Assembly: GCA_022414725.1 (NCBI GenBank) | Contig: CM039464.1 | Span: forward strand, 15,175,220-15,239,219 | Direction: 5' to 3' | Origin: Microglena sp. YARC | Taxonomy: Eukaryota; Chlorophyta; Chlorophyceae; Chlamydomonadales; Chlamydomonadaceae | DNA length: 64,000 bases | Part shown: positions 46,901 through 56,194 of the stretch, one piece after another | How the letters are laid out: the number at the start of each line of letters is the position of its first letter | Position numbering within the stretch: the first letter of the stretch is position 1 | Notes under the pieces: generated by a model | Told to the model about the DNA's origin: nothing | Database searches by the model: none | Seen by the model: only the letters and a program-made list of their open reading frames with translations | Translations under genes and position numbers: made by a program

Positions 46901-49900
46901 TGGGTGTGTGTGTGTGGGGGGGGGGGGGGGGCAATGGCCACAGTACCTGCCAGCTGCAAAGCTTCTTTGACCTTAAGAAAGGTAACTGTGGCCCCAGTGG
47001 GTGGGGGTGTAGGTGAGGTGGGGGAGGGGTGGGGGGGTGTGGGTGGGGGGGACAATGGCCACAGTACTTGCCAGCTCTAAAGTTTTTTTGACCCTGAGAA
47101 AGTTTACTGCAGCCCCAGCAGAAGACATGGTGGTGTGAGCTGAGTGGAGTTTAACTGCCGAAGATGGCGAGCAGCCAAAAGCTGGCTAGAGGTATGTAAC
47201 CAAGTTCAAGTTGAATGGGGTGAGGAGGGCGACTTACTTTTTGCATTGGCTACCCTCACTGGCAGACATACGTACAATGAGATATTTAGATAGACAGACC
47301 GGCAGACAGATGTAGAGACTGACTCACTCACTCAATCACTCACTCACTCACTCACTGATTCAATGACTTTCTCACTCACTCACTCACTCACTCACTCACT
47401 CACTCACTCACTCACTCACTCACTCACTGAAGGACTGACGGCCAGCTATGCAGGCAGGCAGGCACACATAAAGACACACAATTGCACTAATCCAAGCTTT
47501 CCTTTACCCTTCAGCCCAAAGTGAGGGAGCTCTACACACGTCCCTGGCCCTTGACACTCGGAGCCTCTTCCTCAGCTATACCCACAATTCGGATGTCCCC
47601 TCGGACGTCACATTCAATGTGAAGGATTTCAAAACATTTGTATCGCTGTGTGAGCACATGGGAGCTAATATCACGATCAGGTGCGGGGGAGAGGGGGTAC
47701 CGGGGGTAGCAGACGGAGGAAGGGAGTGGGGGAGGGAGGGAGGGAGGGAGGGGAGGGGCAAGGAGCAGGAGGGGAGGGGGGGGTACGGGGGGTAGAAGAC
47801 AGAGGAAGGGAGAGGGGGGGGGGGGGGGGGAGGGGGGAGGGAGGGGCAAGGAGCAGGAGAGGAGGGGGTACGTGGGGTAGAAGACGGGGGAAGGGAGAGG
47901 GAGGGGGGGAGGGGAGGGGCAAGGAGCAGGAGGGGAGGGGGCAGGAGGGAGGGGCAAGGGGTGGGAGGAGGGGGGGGGGGCAGGAGGGAGAAAGCTGTGC
48001 GAGCACATGGGAGCAAATATCACTATCAGGTGCGGGGGAGAGGGGAAACCTGGGGTAGAAGACGGAGGAAGGGAGAGGGGGTACCGGGGGTAGAAGACAG
48101 AGGAAGGGAGAGGGGGTATCGGGGGTAGAAAACAGAGGAAGGGAGAGGGGGAGAGGCGGGGGTTTGAGGGAGGGGGGTCGGAGGGAGGGGAGGGGGGTAG
48201 GAGGGAGGGGAGGGGCAAGGGGTAGGAAGAAGGAGGGAGGGGCAAGGGGCAGGAGGAAGGACGGGAGGGAGGAAGCTGTGGAGCTGGAGGAGGAGGGGGA
48301 CGGGGAGGGGGGTAGGGAAGGTGGGGCTGGGTGGCTACTTTGGGGGGATGCCCAGCACTGTCATCTGTCCTTCTCCAGCTCTCCTCATCAGAACCAGCTC
48401 CCCTCATCACCAATCATGCCACTTGCTTCAGATTTGACCAACCCGGAGTTCCCTTTGTTGCTGAGCCCTAGGCGAATATATACATATGAGCGTATAAATG
48501 TATGACCGTTCACATGTCGGCGCAACCCTAGTTTTATACGGTTATATGCATGCGCTTATATGGCTTATAAAAATAACAAGTCCTATGCAGCGTCGCAAGC
48601 GATGCAGAAAATTGGGGGAGTGTGTTGGCAATGGAACGAAAGGTGGCAACGATGGAGCTGACCGAAGCGAGTTAGTTACCCGACCGTTGGATGACGTGTC
48701 AGGCTTCAAGCAAGAAATTTTTCGGTCGGACGGACAAATGGGTAAACATGGGGGCTCCCGCCCCCTTGAAGAGGGGGCTCCGCCAAAAATATACGTTTGC
48801 TTCCCAACTCTACTCATCACCAATCAGGCCACCTGTTTTAGGTTTGACCAACCCGGGGGTTCCCTTGGTTGCTGAGCCCTAGGCGAATATATACATATGA
48901 GCTTATAAACGTATGAGTATACGATCATATGTCGGCGCAACCCTAGTTTTATACGTTTATATGCATGCTTTTATACGGCTTATAAAAATAAAAATATACG
49001 TTTGCTTCCCAACCCTACTCGTCACCAATCATGCCACCTGTTTCAGGTTTGACCAACCCGGGGTTCCCTTGGTTGCTGAGCCCCACTTCCGAGGGGTGGG
49101 AGGTGAAGTTGACTACCGCCCAGAGCTGGTTCTTGCCACCTTAATGGAGTCACAGTACAACGCACAGGCAAGGTTATTGTTGTCTGCCCTGCCCTGCCCT
49201 GCCCTGCCCTGCCCTGCCCTGCCCTGCCTGCTCTCCCTTCCTCCCTTCCTTCCTTCCTCCCTTCCTCCCTTCCTTCCTTCCTTCCTCTAGGCTTGTTCAA
49301 AAGTCTTTGGATTCTTCTAAAAAATGAATCAGGCAAGTACCATTCTTAAACCATAGGTACTGTTCAATATGAGTGCTCGTGATATTTTTGTCCGCCCTGC
49401 TTAACCCTGCCTTGCCCTGCCTGCCTGCTCTCCCTTCCTCCCTTCCTTTAGGCTTGTTCAAAAGTCTTTAGATTCTTCTCAAAAATAAATCAGGCAAGCA
49501 CCATTCTTAAAGGCAGATGTAAACCAGTAAGTGATTTTTCCATTGGGCTAGTCAAGTAACATGGGTGTTTGGGGCATGCCACAACTCCCCTCTAGTGCGC
49601 ACTGCACCCCCTCCCCAAATTCCCTGTTGCTTGCATAGATGAACCTAGAACTCCAGGCTACATAACATGGTGTGATACTCTGATGTTGGTGTGTGCCGTG
49701 GGCACACATGCTCACTTGGATGCCTCTAGTCTCTATTTCCTAGCACCCTACATGAGCACTTGGCACCTTGCATAGAACCTCATACCCAAGAGACGGTTCA
49801 TATTTGAATGGGTGTCTCATGTGCATGCAACATGGGTTTAGTATACAAACCATGCGGGAAACACTTGAACCCTTGAACCCCACCGTGCTACGACATGCTC

Positions 49901-50359
49901 GCGGGGACTTAAAAGCGGCAAAATACAAAAATGACTGAAGCCGCGTGTAAAGATCAAAATAAAAACTCTTATACCAGACCTGGCTCTGGTATTTTTTTTT
50001 TAAGTGTAGCGCAGCAAGTTGGCTACGTGAATTCCCCAAATAGCCCAGTGTGAAAGGCGAAAGGTACGGAAAAGCTTGATAGGTACATATTTTTTTGCAG
50101 CATCGGGACTTATGAACAAGCCTACTCACTTCCCCCTTTCCTCCCATCCTCCCTTCCTCCCCTCCTCCCTTACCCCCTCACCCTTCCTCCCTTTCTCCCT
50201 TCCTCCCTTCCCCCCCTCCTCCCTTCCTCCCTTCCACCAGTCCGTCTATCTGTCCGCCTAAATTACTTAAGAACATTTGCATGGTTACGCAGGCAAGCTT
50301 AAGGCATGAAGACAACCACGCAGCTGGGGCAAACAGGCCGATGCCACAAGCTCAGCAGC

Positions 50360-50393
<34 letters not shown>

Positions 50394-52780
50394 GCAGCAG
50401 CAACATCAGAATGCGCCAGCCCACATGCAGCAGCATCCTCTACCTCAGGTGCCAACCCACCACCAGCCGCAGCGTTGGTCACAGTTCCAACAACTTCCTC
50501 TATCGCAAGGACCCTCCTACTCACAACAGCACCCACCACACTCGCAAGGCCCAAGCCACCAGCAGCCGTCATGGCCATACCGCCCAAGTCAAAATCCGCA
50601 GCCTCCACAGCAGCAGCAGCCTCATCTTAATGGGCAGCATCCTCAGCAGCAGCAGCAACCTCAGAATCAAGCTCAACCCCAGCAGGAGCAGCAGCATCAA
50701 CAGCAGCCGTCGTCCTGGCCCTCTCGCCCCCACGAGCATGCACATTCAGCACACCAGGCGCACAACACTTCTCAGCATCCCCCCCTCCACACCTCATCTC
50801 ATCACAACGCCTCGCATGGGACTTCGGCTGCTCCAAGTTTCTCGCACGACCCGTGTATGCCGCCGCCCCCTGCGTCAGGCCCCCCCCAGGGCCAGGGTGG
50901 GGAACCCACCGTATTATCTGCCACTGCCCGCAGTCTGCTGCAAATAGCTGAGGAAGAATCGCCTCTAGCTGCCCCTGGGCCCGGGTCCAGGCCCCCCTCT
51001 GCATGTGGGGCTGCGGGTGCAAGCCCCCTCCGGGATAGGAATGGTGTGACAGATGGGGTAGGGGGCCCGGCCTTTATTCGCTTTGACTCAGCAGGGGGGC
51101 CTAGTCCAAGGGGGTATGGAGGGGACAGCCGATCCCGGTCTCCACAGCAGTCAGCACCACCATATGGGGGAGGGCCTAGCCCAAATGGGCAGGCATATGA
51201 TGCCATGGTGGGCGTGAGGGGCATCAACTTGGGGCAGGGTTCGGGACTCACGGCAGAGGCAGTACGGCAGCAGCGCAAACGGCAGTACGACGATCAGGCG
51301 AGCCTGCTGGATCCTGATCCAGAGGAACTGCCTAGAATGCGGTGGGTCATTTTTGCTTGTTCCTTGCGCATTTCTTGTACCCTGTGATTTGAAGATGGTT
51401 GGAAGAGGCCTCCAGAAATTGTGGAACGGGCTTGTCTTGGGTGAACTATGGCCTGACTGTGACAGTATAATGTAATATTTCATATTCTTCAATATTATCA
51501 AGTGAATACACCGGTAGCTGTGCTTGCCACATATCAGTAGGGAACGGCAACTGATATTAGTGTTTGAAAAACTAATATTTACTAGTATTATTGCAGTGTC
51601 ACAATAGTATTAGTGTTTCAAATAAACTCGAAATTCTGGTGAGACGGTTCGTCCGACTAATATAATATAATATTATTTATTCACCAATATTATATAGCAT
51701 AGCCAACCCCTACATATCAGACTATAAGATTATATCATTATCTTTTCATTGGTGCATGAATTAGCTCTACTTGAACTCTACGCCATTGGATTATCGAGGT
51801 TATCACTGATGATGATTTCCCCCCTTTGCGTGGTGGGTGGGTGTTGGGGGGGGGGGGGGGGGGGGGTGGCATGAATTAACTCCCTTTGAACTCTACGCCA
51901 TTGGGTTTTAGTCTTCTACAAGACCAGGAAATCCAACCATCTGTATCAACACTCAGTGCATGCATTACAATGTTATAGGCATGTTATGGTCGACCCAATA
52001 CAAGTCTGTCCCACATCATCCGGGCGGGGGGAAGGGGGGGGCGGGGGAGTGGGGGGGGTAGGTCTTCAAACCATCCTCAATTCACCTGCATATTATGACT
52101 AAACACTATTACCCCACATTAGCATAGGAGTGTTAATTAATTTATTCATCATTGCTGCGGGAGGGGGCAAAAACATAAGTGCCCCAAAAAGTGCCCCAAA
52201 AACATAAGTGCCCCAAAAACATAAGTGCCCCAAAAACATAAGTGCCCCAAAAACATAACCATGCCCCAAAAGTTTAAGCGGGGGGGGGGGGGGGGTCTTG
52301 ATTTCAACCTTCTCAGAAAAAACCTAAATATGGCTAAAATAAATTGTACGCCTTATTGCGTTTGCTTGCACTGGGGCAAACAACTGAATTGATAGATCAA
52401 TATGAATCTTTGGTAGATTCATTCAGGTCTCTCAGACAAACCGCTGTGAATTAATTGGTACAATCCGGTAAAATAAATCAATATTACGCCTTATTACGAG
52501 GCATGAGGTTGGGGGAGGCAGCTGTTTGCTTGTACTTGGGCCAACGACTGAATTGATTGATCAATACGAAAATTTCATTGGTGCATTCAGGTCCCCCAGG
52601 CAAACCGCTGTGGGCCAAGAGCCAGCAGCGCCTGAAGAGCTTAGCTTGAATCCAGACCTGGACGAGGACGACATGGATGAAGAGCTGCCTCCCACACCTG
52701 AAGACGAGTCGCAACTGCCACCCACCCCTGACGAGCAAGGCGCAGCCAAATCGTTTGGTGCTGGTATCATAGACCTATGA
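42067..52780 (+). CDS. RAD9: RAD9 checkpoint-clamp subunit
   Basis: Eight exons: 42067-42306, 43250-43349, 45316-45427, 46677-46801, 47515-47680, 49047-49167, 50293-51341, 52591-52780. All phases agree and the sum encodes 700 residues. RAD9 joins RAD1 and HUS1 in the 9-1-1 clamp that marks DNA damage for ATR-type signalling. Residues 1-288 match the RAD9 PCNA-like domain: FRIALQALAKIGADLLIEA, RVINSSKSAFFAISFSS, TKVYNLECTNQDILNATVDK, RLLASFQVGLEEITIIANPE, SYTHNSDVPSDVTFNVKDFK, and PELVLATLMESQ. This follows plant RAD9 in order and spacing. Exon 7 adds about 350 residues, Gln/His/Pro-rich with a run of about 18 Gln from residue 308. Exon 8 is acidic with paired LPPTP motifs and ends AAKSFGAGIIDL. 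Human RAD9A is 391 residues, so the tail is long. Exon 6 uses a GC donor (CAG/GCAAGG). Confidence 0.9.
43426..43467. repeat. (ATG)n microsatellite
   Basis: About 13 GAT/ATG triplets in RAD9 intron 2. Confidence 0.9.
43800..45300 (+). repeat. array of exon-edge copies: acceptor side of RAD9 exon 3
   Basis: Ten units of about 144 bp. Each carries GTTGCCACGTTTCAGAGTTG with ACCAATTAC, a copy of the exon 3 acceptor (CATGTTCCAG) and the exon start (AGTTGACCAA), then the same intron segment (GCAATTCAAGCGTGGCATTG, GCGCTTGTAAATTGATATAA). The true acceptor at 45315 is the last unit, after which the exon continues AGGTGTACAATC. In some units the AG has decayed (TTCTACA, TTATAGA). Confidence 0.9.
45436..45625. 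mobile_element. MITE, CTAGGCAGCTCCCTG family, complete copy
   Basis: TTTCAGCTACGAGCAGCAGC, TTTTATGCAGCTCCCTGGGC on the left; inverted GGAGCTGTCTAGAAGCTGGT, GCAGGTAGCCGAAATGAAAA on the right. Interior CCTTAAGCAAGCTAGGCACC, TCCAGTGCTCCTGGAATCTT. About 190 bp with no ORF. It starts only a few bases after the RAD9 exon 3 donor. Confidence 0.75.
45760..46676 (+). repeat. array of exon-edge copies: acceptor side of RAD9 exon 4
   Basis: Short units CCCATCCAGGCTGATAGCAC, CCACACCCAATC and CACCCAGGCTGCCACCCACA resemble the true acceptor and exon start (CTCATCCAG/GTTGCTCGCC). They lie at 45765-45890 and 46520-46676, split by the element at 45894-46517. More degenerate than the other arrays. Confidence 0.55.
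45894..46517. mobile_element. MITE-like element with TAGGG-type ends and ATACGTATG palindromes
   Basis: TAGGGGTGGGCCGACTTATG to GTTTGCTTCACAACCCTA. The flanks CAAACACT / CACAAACT agree at six of eight bases. The ends are full of CATACGTATG-like palindromes. Shorter relatives lie at 48468-48810 and 48882-49015. Confidence 0.6.
46932..47115 (+). repeat. array of exon-edge copies: donor side of RAD9 exon 4
   Basis: Two copies of the exon 4 end (AATGGCCACAGTACCTGCCA, GCTGCAAAGCTTCTTTGACC) with donor. The first keeps AAAG/GTAACTG; in the second the donor reads AAAGTTTACTG and is dead. The intron start GCAGCCCCAG(T/C) is copied too. Both are downstream of the intact exon, 131 and 250 bp from it. 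Confidence 0.9.
47155..47275 (+). repeat. SINE-like dispersed repeat, near-complete copy
   Basis: CTGCCGAAGATGGCGAGCAG, GGTATGTAACCAAGTTCAAG and TTGGCTACCC blocks in the order seen at 425-560. Confidence 0.55.
47328..47430. repeat. (CACT)n microsatellite
   Basis: More than 20 CACT/ACTC tetramers with minor interruptions, in RAD9 intron 4. Confidence 0.9.
47681..48340 (+). repeat. exon-edge copy: donor side of RAD9 exon 5, in G-rich array
   Basis: At 47992-48040, GCTGTGCGAGCACATGGGAG, CAAATATCACTATCAG/GTGCG repeats the exon 5 end with its donor. The GGGGTACCGGGGGTAGAAGA, CGGAGGAAGGGAG intron segment that follows the donor recurs four or five times through 48140. The rest is a GGGAGGAGGGG array. 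Confidence 0.85.
48397..49046 (+). repeat. array of exon-edge copies: acceptor side of RAD9 exon 6, carrying a transposon
   Basis: Two units upstream of the true acceptor. Each has CACCAATCATGCCAC, TTGCTTCAG or TGTTTTAG, then the exon start TTTGACCAACCCGG, GGTTCCCTTGGTTGCTGAGC, and breaks at CCTAGGCGAATATATACATA, a copy of the TAGGG/ATACGTATG element. Unit length is about 210 bp, or 385 bp in the first, which carries the extra repeat at 48573-48790. The element is thus part of the amplified unit. Confidence 0.85.
48573..48790. repeat. dispersed ~210-bp repeat with GGCGGAGCC end, copy 4
   Basis: ACAAGTCCTATGCAGCGTCG to GGGGGCTCCGCCAAAAAT. Inserted in the A-rich stretch TTATAAAAAT of the MITE-like unit; the sister unit at 48980 lacks it. 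Confidence 0.7.
49168..50292. other. RAD9 intron 6
   Basis: Contains (GCCCT)n, CTTCCTTC-type pyrimidine arrays (49190-49290, 50130-50240), and a duplicated AGGCTTGTTCAAAAGTCTTT, GATTCTTCT segment at 49289-49335 and 49451-49500. No exon is evident between the GC donor at 49168 and the acceptor at 50292. Confidence 0.6.
51538..51712. mobile_element. hAT-like MITE, TAGGGAAC family
   Basis: TAGGGAACGGCAACTGATAT to ATAGCCAACCCCTA, flanked by a perfect 8-bp duplication CATATCAG (51530-51537 and 51713-51720). Lies in RAD9 intron 7. Confidence 0.8.
52175..52280. repeat. 20-bp minisatellite
   Basis: Five copies of GTGCCCCAAAAACATAA or close variants, followed by a G homopolymer. Confidence 0.85.
52365..52455 (+). 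repeat. exon-edge copy: acceptor side of RAD9 exon 8
   Basis: TTGCACTGGGGCAAACAACT, GAATTGATAGATCAATATGA, GATTCATTCAG then GTCTCTCAGACAAACCGCTG copies the true acceptor and the first 20 bases of exon 8 (52591). It is placed upstream. The AG is intact. Confidence 0.85.
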
Positions 52781-53249
52781 TACGGTAGTATAGGCGTGTT
52801 TATAAGTCCCGATGGTGCTGAAAATTACTTTCTCTATCAAGCTTTCCATATCTTTCGCCTTCGACACTGTTATATTGGGGGAGCTCGGGTTACCAACTTA
52901 CTGCGCTGCACATCACCTTTCTCCAATGCCCAAGCCAGGTCCAGTAGAAGAGATTTTATTTTAAATGTATAGCAAGCGGCTTTGGCCGTTTTTGTGTTTT
53001 GCCGTTTTCCAGTCCCCGTGAGCATGTTGTAGCATTGTGGTTCCCACATGCTGAGTATACTAGACTTATGTTGCATGCACATGAGGCACCCATTCAAATC
53101 CGAATTGTCCCTTGGGGTTGGGGTTCCATGCAAAGTGCACGTGTAGGGTGGTAGAGACTAGGGGCTGAAGGCATCCAAGGGAGCATGTGTGCCCACAGCA
53201 CACACCAACATCAGATTAGCACACCCTGTTATATAGGCTAGACCCCTAC
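52781..53249. other. spacer between RAD9 and the LINE
   Basis: RAD9 3' flank. A stretch near 53040-53220 (CATGCACATGAGGCACCCAT, TTCAAATCCGAA, GTGTGCCCACAGCACACACC) is an inverted relative of 49680-49830 (GTGTGCCGTGGGCACACATG, TATTTGAATGGGTGTCTCAT). No gene is seen. Confidence 0.5.
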
Positions 53250-53529
53250 ATTGAAATTGAAATTGAAATTGTTACATCCGTGTAGAACCGTTACTCACAG
53301 GACGTGAAGTTAAGGACACCATAGCGTAAGCCGGAGCTAGCTATAGTCACCGTAGGGCCATCTCAGTAAAAAGAATTACCACCGATGCCTGACCGGCAGG
53401 CACCGTAGCCACATCATGCCAGTGCAGCTTAATACGGGGGTTTTTCACCCCGGTTGGGAAGCACCGACACAATGCAGCTGGCAAGACAAAACCTGAGAGG
53501 GGGGACGGTCTGTGTGCTAGTCCCCGGGT

Positions 53530-54260
53530 ATCGACCCGGGGTGTGCTTCCATAAAACGTCTGCACTGTAAAATACTCTGAAAGCTAGTGATGGTGTGGGA
53601 GTGGACTGTGTCCGCCAGTTTGAGGGCACATGATCTCTGAAGTCCAAGAGTGGTCATAGAAGTCAAAAAAGAGGTTGGAATAGTACCAGTTGTTCCAACG
53701 GTGATAACTTCATAGTGAACGAGGTATCCAGCCGATCTAAGGCCATTTACTAATGCAACATGCTGGGCGCGTTTAGTGATAAACTTAGTAGCATGGTTGG
53801 TATCAGAGCAGTATCCAAGCTCAAGAACCCAGAGTTCTTTATCAGACATACAGGTAGGAGAGTCTATGTCAGGTAGGACGGCAAGATCAGGTCTCATTCT
53901 CTTCCAGCCCGCTACAGTAATAGTGGAGGGGCGTAACCAGTCAGGGAGACGTTTGCCCAGGACCCCCCTGGGGAGGTCCTCTTCCTTGCCAGCGTCCATG
54001 ATCATTCTGCGGGATCCCAGGGCTCCGGTGCAAATGGCCTTGTGGATGAGTCGCACTGCGGCGTCATGTCTCTTGATATAGAGCCCCTTGAAAGTCCGGT
54101 GTGTGCAGCCCGCCAGGAATGTGGCCCGCTCCGTCCTCACAGGTGTGGCAAATGGGGCATAGGGAGTTCGTGGGTGGGTGAGTGCTTGTAATATAAGGGA
54201 GTTTCCAGCGGAATGCAAGTTTACGGTTCCACAGTCTACCCCAGCGGGCTTTAAGGATGT
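53530..54260 (-). pseudogene. LINE C-terminal zinc finger and restriction-like endonuclease domain
   Basis: LCPICHTCEDGAGHIPGG (with an altered H/C spacing) then LYIKRHDAAVRLIHKAI, RMRPDLAVLPDID and WVLELGYCSDTNHATKFITK. RPD followed by an E-x-G strand and a K/R-rich helix matches the layout of restriction-like endonuclease domains of R2/Dualen-type elements. The assignment rests on motif order only. Confidence 0.55.
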
Positions 54261-54527
54261 GGAATTTAGTTTTATGTTGGATAAGGGTTGAGGTCCCAAA
54301 ATTTGTTACTTGCATGAGGAAGTTGGTGGGGAGTGTTATCAGCCCAGGTGGTTGCATAAATCCCTTTAAGAGGGTGTTGGCCAAGGTGGCAGCTAGTGGG
54401 CAGGTTAGAGGTGATACCTTGTGTAAGGTTAGGTGCTAGGATGCGTGGGGGAATATCTCCCATGGGTGTGCGAGGAGGTTGAACTGTGGGCCAGTAGACA
54501 TTGTGGCGGGGGATTTCCCCAGTGTTG

Positions 54528-54990
54528 TCAGTAAAATTGGTGGGAGGCAGGGTGCTCAGCTGCCTTGCGTGCCAGAATGTCTGCCCTGTCATTTCCAAGG
54601 ATACCTGTGTGGGAACGGACTTTACAAAGAGTGGTGTGTGAGCCATGCAGGATGCGTTGAATGAGGTGTTTTTGAATTGATTGCAGAACTTCAGTATGAA
54701 TGGAACGGGTTGTTGTGGTAGGGTCATGAATCATTTTTTTAATAAGTTGAAGAGAGCAGAGGCTGTCTGTATGGAGTGTAAGGGATTTGTCGTAGTCAAT
54801 GTTGAGAAGGGCTTGGTGGATGGCTACCAGTTCTGCCCTGTTGTTAGTTTTGGTGGCCCCTATTCCCCCAGGGTTGATGGTGTAGCTTTGTCCTGCAGCC
54901 GGGACATATACTGCAGCACCTATTTGACTAGGGTGCCCTGGTTTACCTTTTATTAGGCTACCCATCTGTGTAGACCTGGAGGCCTGAGGA
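54528..54990 (-). pseudogene. LINE RNase H domain, frameshifted
   Basis: VYTDG then, after one extra G that shifts the frame at about 54960, SLIKGKPGHPSQIGAAVYV, NNRAELVAIHQALL, LTLHTDSLCSLQLIKK and VRSHTGILGNDRADILARKA. The four acidic/His catalytic motifs of RNase H (D, E, D, H...D) are recognisable. Confidence 0.8.
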
Positions 54991-56194
54991 GGGGGTAGCT
55001 AGGTGAAGACAAGGGTGAGTAGTGGTAAGAAGAGAGGGAGGAGGGTGTTGGTGGAGTGGAGTTTGCCAAGGATTTTTGGCAAGAGATTTGAGTTTCCGGG
55101 GGTAAGTAATGACAATGTCAGAGAAGGTAAGAGTGGGAGGTGGAGTGATAGTAGAGGGCTCCCAGGATGAGGAGAGGCTTTGCATGTAGTATGTCCATTG
55201 GTCAATAAAATCTGGGAGTTTAGGAAAATAGGTATCTTGGCTGTGGGGGTTGCATATAAGGATGAGGTGTAGTTTGTGGGTGGAGGGTGGAGTGTGAGAT
55301 TTGCTGCCAAGCCAAATTTCAGAGGTAGTATAAAATTCAGACTGCGCGTCTGGAGTCAATATAGTGAATCCAGGAGTGGTGGAGGAGGGTTTTGTAAGGG
55401 GCAGCAAGGTCGTCAGGGAGGAGCATCAGGGTGCAGGTAGGGCTGATAGTATTTTCAGCATGGTCAGCACTGGCTAGGGCCCACCTTAGAGCTTGGTGTG
55501 CTTGTGTCGTGGAGTTAGGAATGTCCACCAGTGAGCCCCCAGTCCAGATGGTAAGAAAGGGGTCTTGGTTGGAGCCAAAGAGCTGATCAGCAGGGCTGGT
55601 AGAAGAGAAGCTGGTGAGGCTTTGGTCGTAGCTAAGGGGGTTAGAAGTACGATGGTGAGTAATGCCCAGAGCAGCTGCTGCTTGGTAGAGAAAAGGAGAA
55701 AGAGTGTTGGTAGCAGCAGGAGCAGCTCTGTATCTGGTGAAGAGGGCAGCTAAGTCAGTGTGGTATGTTCCTCCTTGGGTCAGTTGGTTCCATTTGGTAG
55801 GGTGGTGATTTTTGAAGTGGACATAGTTTTGTTTGAGAGAGGTTAGTCTGTCGTTGGGAATGTGCCCAAGACAGTGACCAGTGGGGTTATAAAGATATGA
55901 AACGTTGGTGTGTGTGTGTGTGGATTGGTCATCCAGAGTGGTGAGGATGCCTGTTTGTATAATGTAGGCTGAGGGTGGTTGAATGTCCCAGTCTGGGTGC
56001 CTGTCGTGTGTGTCAATTTTCAGAAGTTTGTGAACAAGGTTGTGGTTGTCAGCATTAAATCCTGGGGAGGTGGCCCATTGGCCTTGTTGTTGAAGGTTAG
56101 TAAGGTGGGTGTCCTTCCTAGGGTTGAGGTGTGTGGTTAATGGGAGAGTAGTTTTAAAAGTGTGGGTTAATTGGTCGTATGCTGGTTGTCCCAA
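54991..56194 (-). pseudogene. LINE region between RT and RNase H, function unknown
   Basis: A long open stretch (285 codons, then 149 in another frame) with coding character: IDTHDRHPDWDIQPPSAYII, LYQAAAALGITHHRTSNPLS, CTLMLLPDDLAAPYKTLLHH, THKLHLILICNP. I do not recognise a domain. The AYIIQTGI and LILICNP parts recall a Rossmann-type sheet but nothing decisive. Confidence 0.5.

Noticed and set aside
47532..48413. 293-codon Pro/Ser-rich ORF on -
   Set aside because: Antisense to RAD9 exon 5 and the G-rich intron array; low complexity only.
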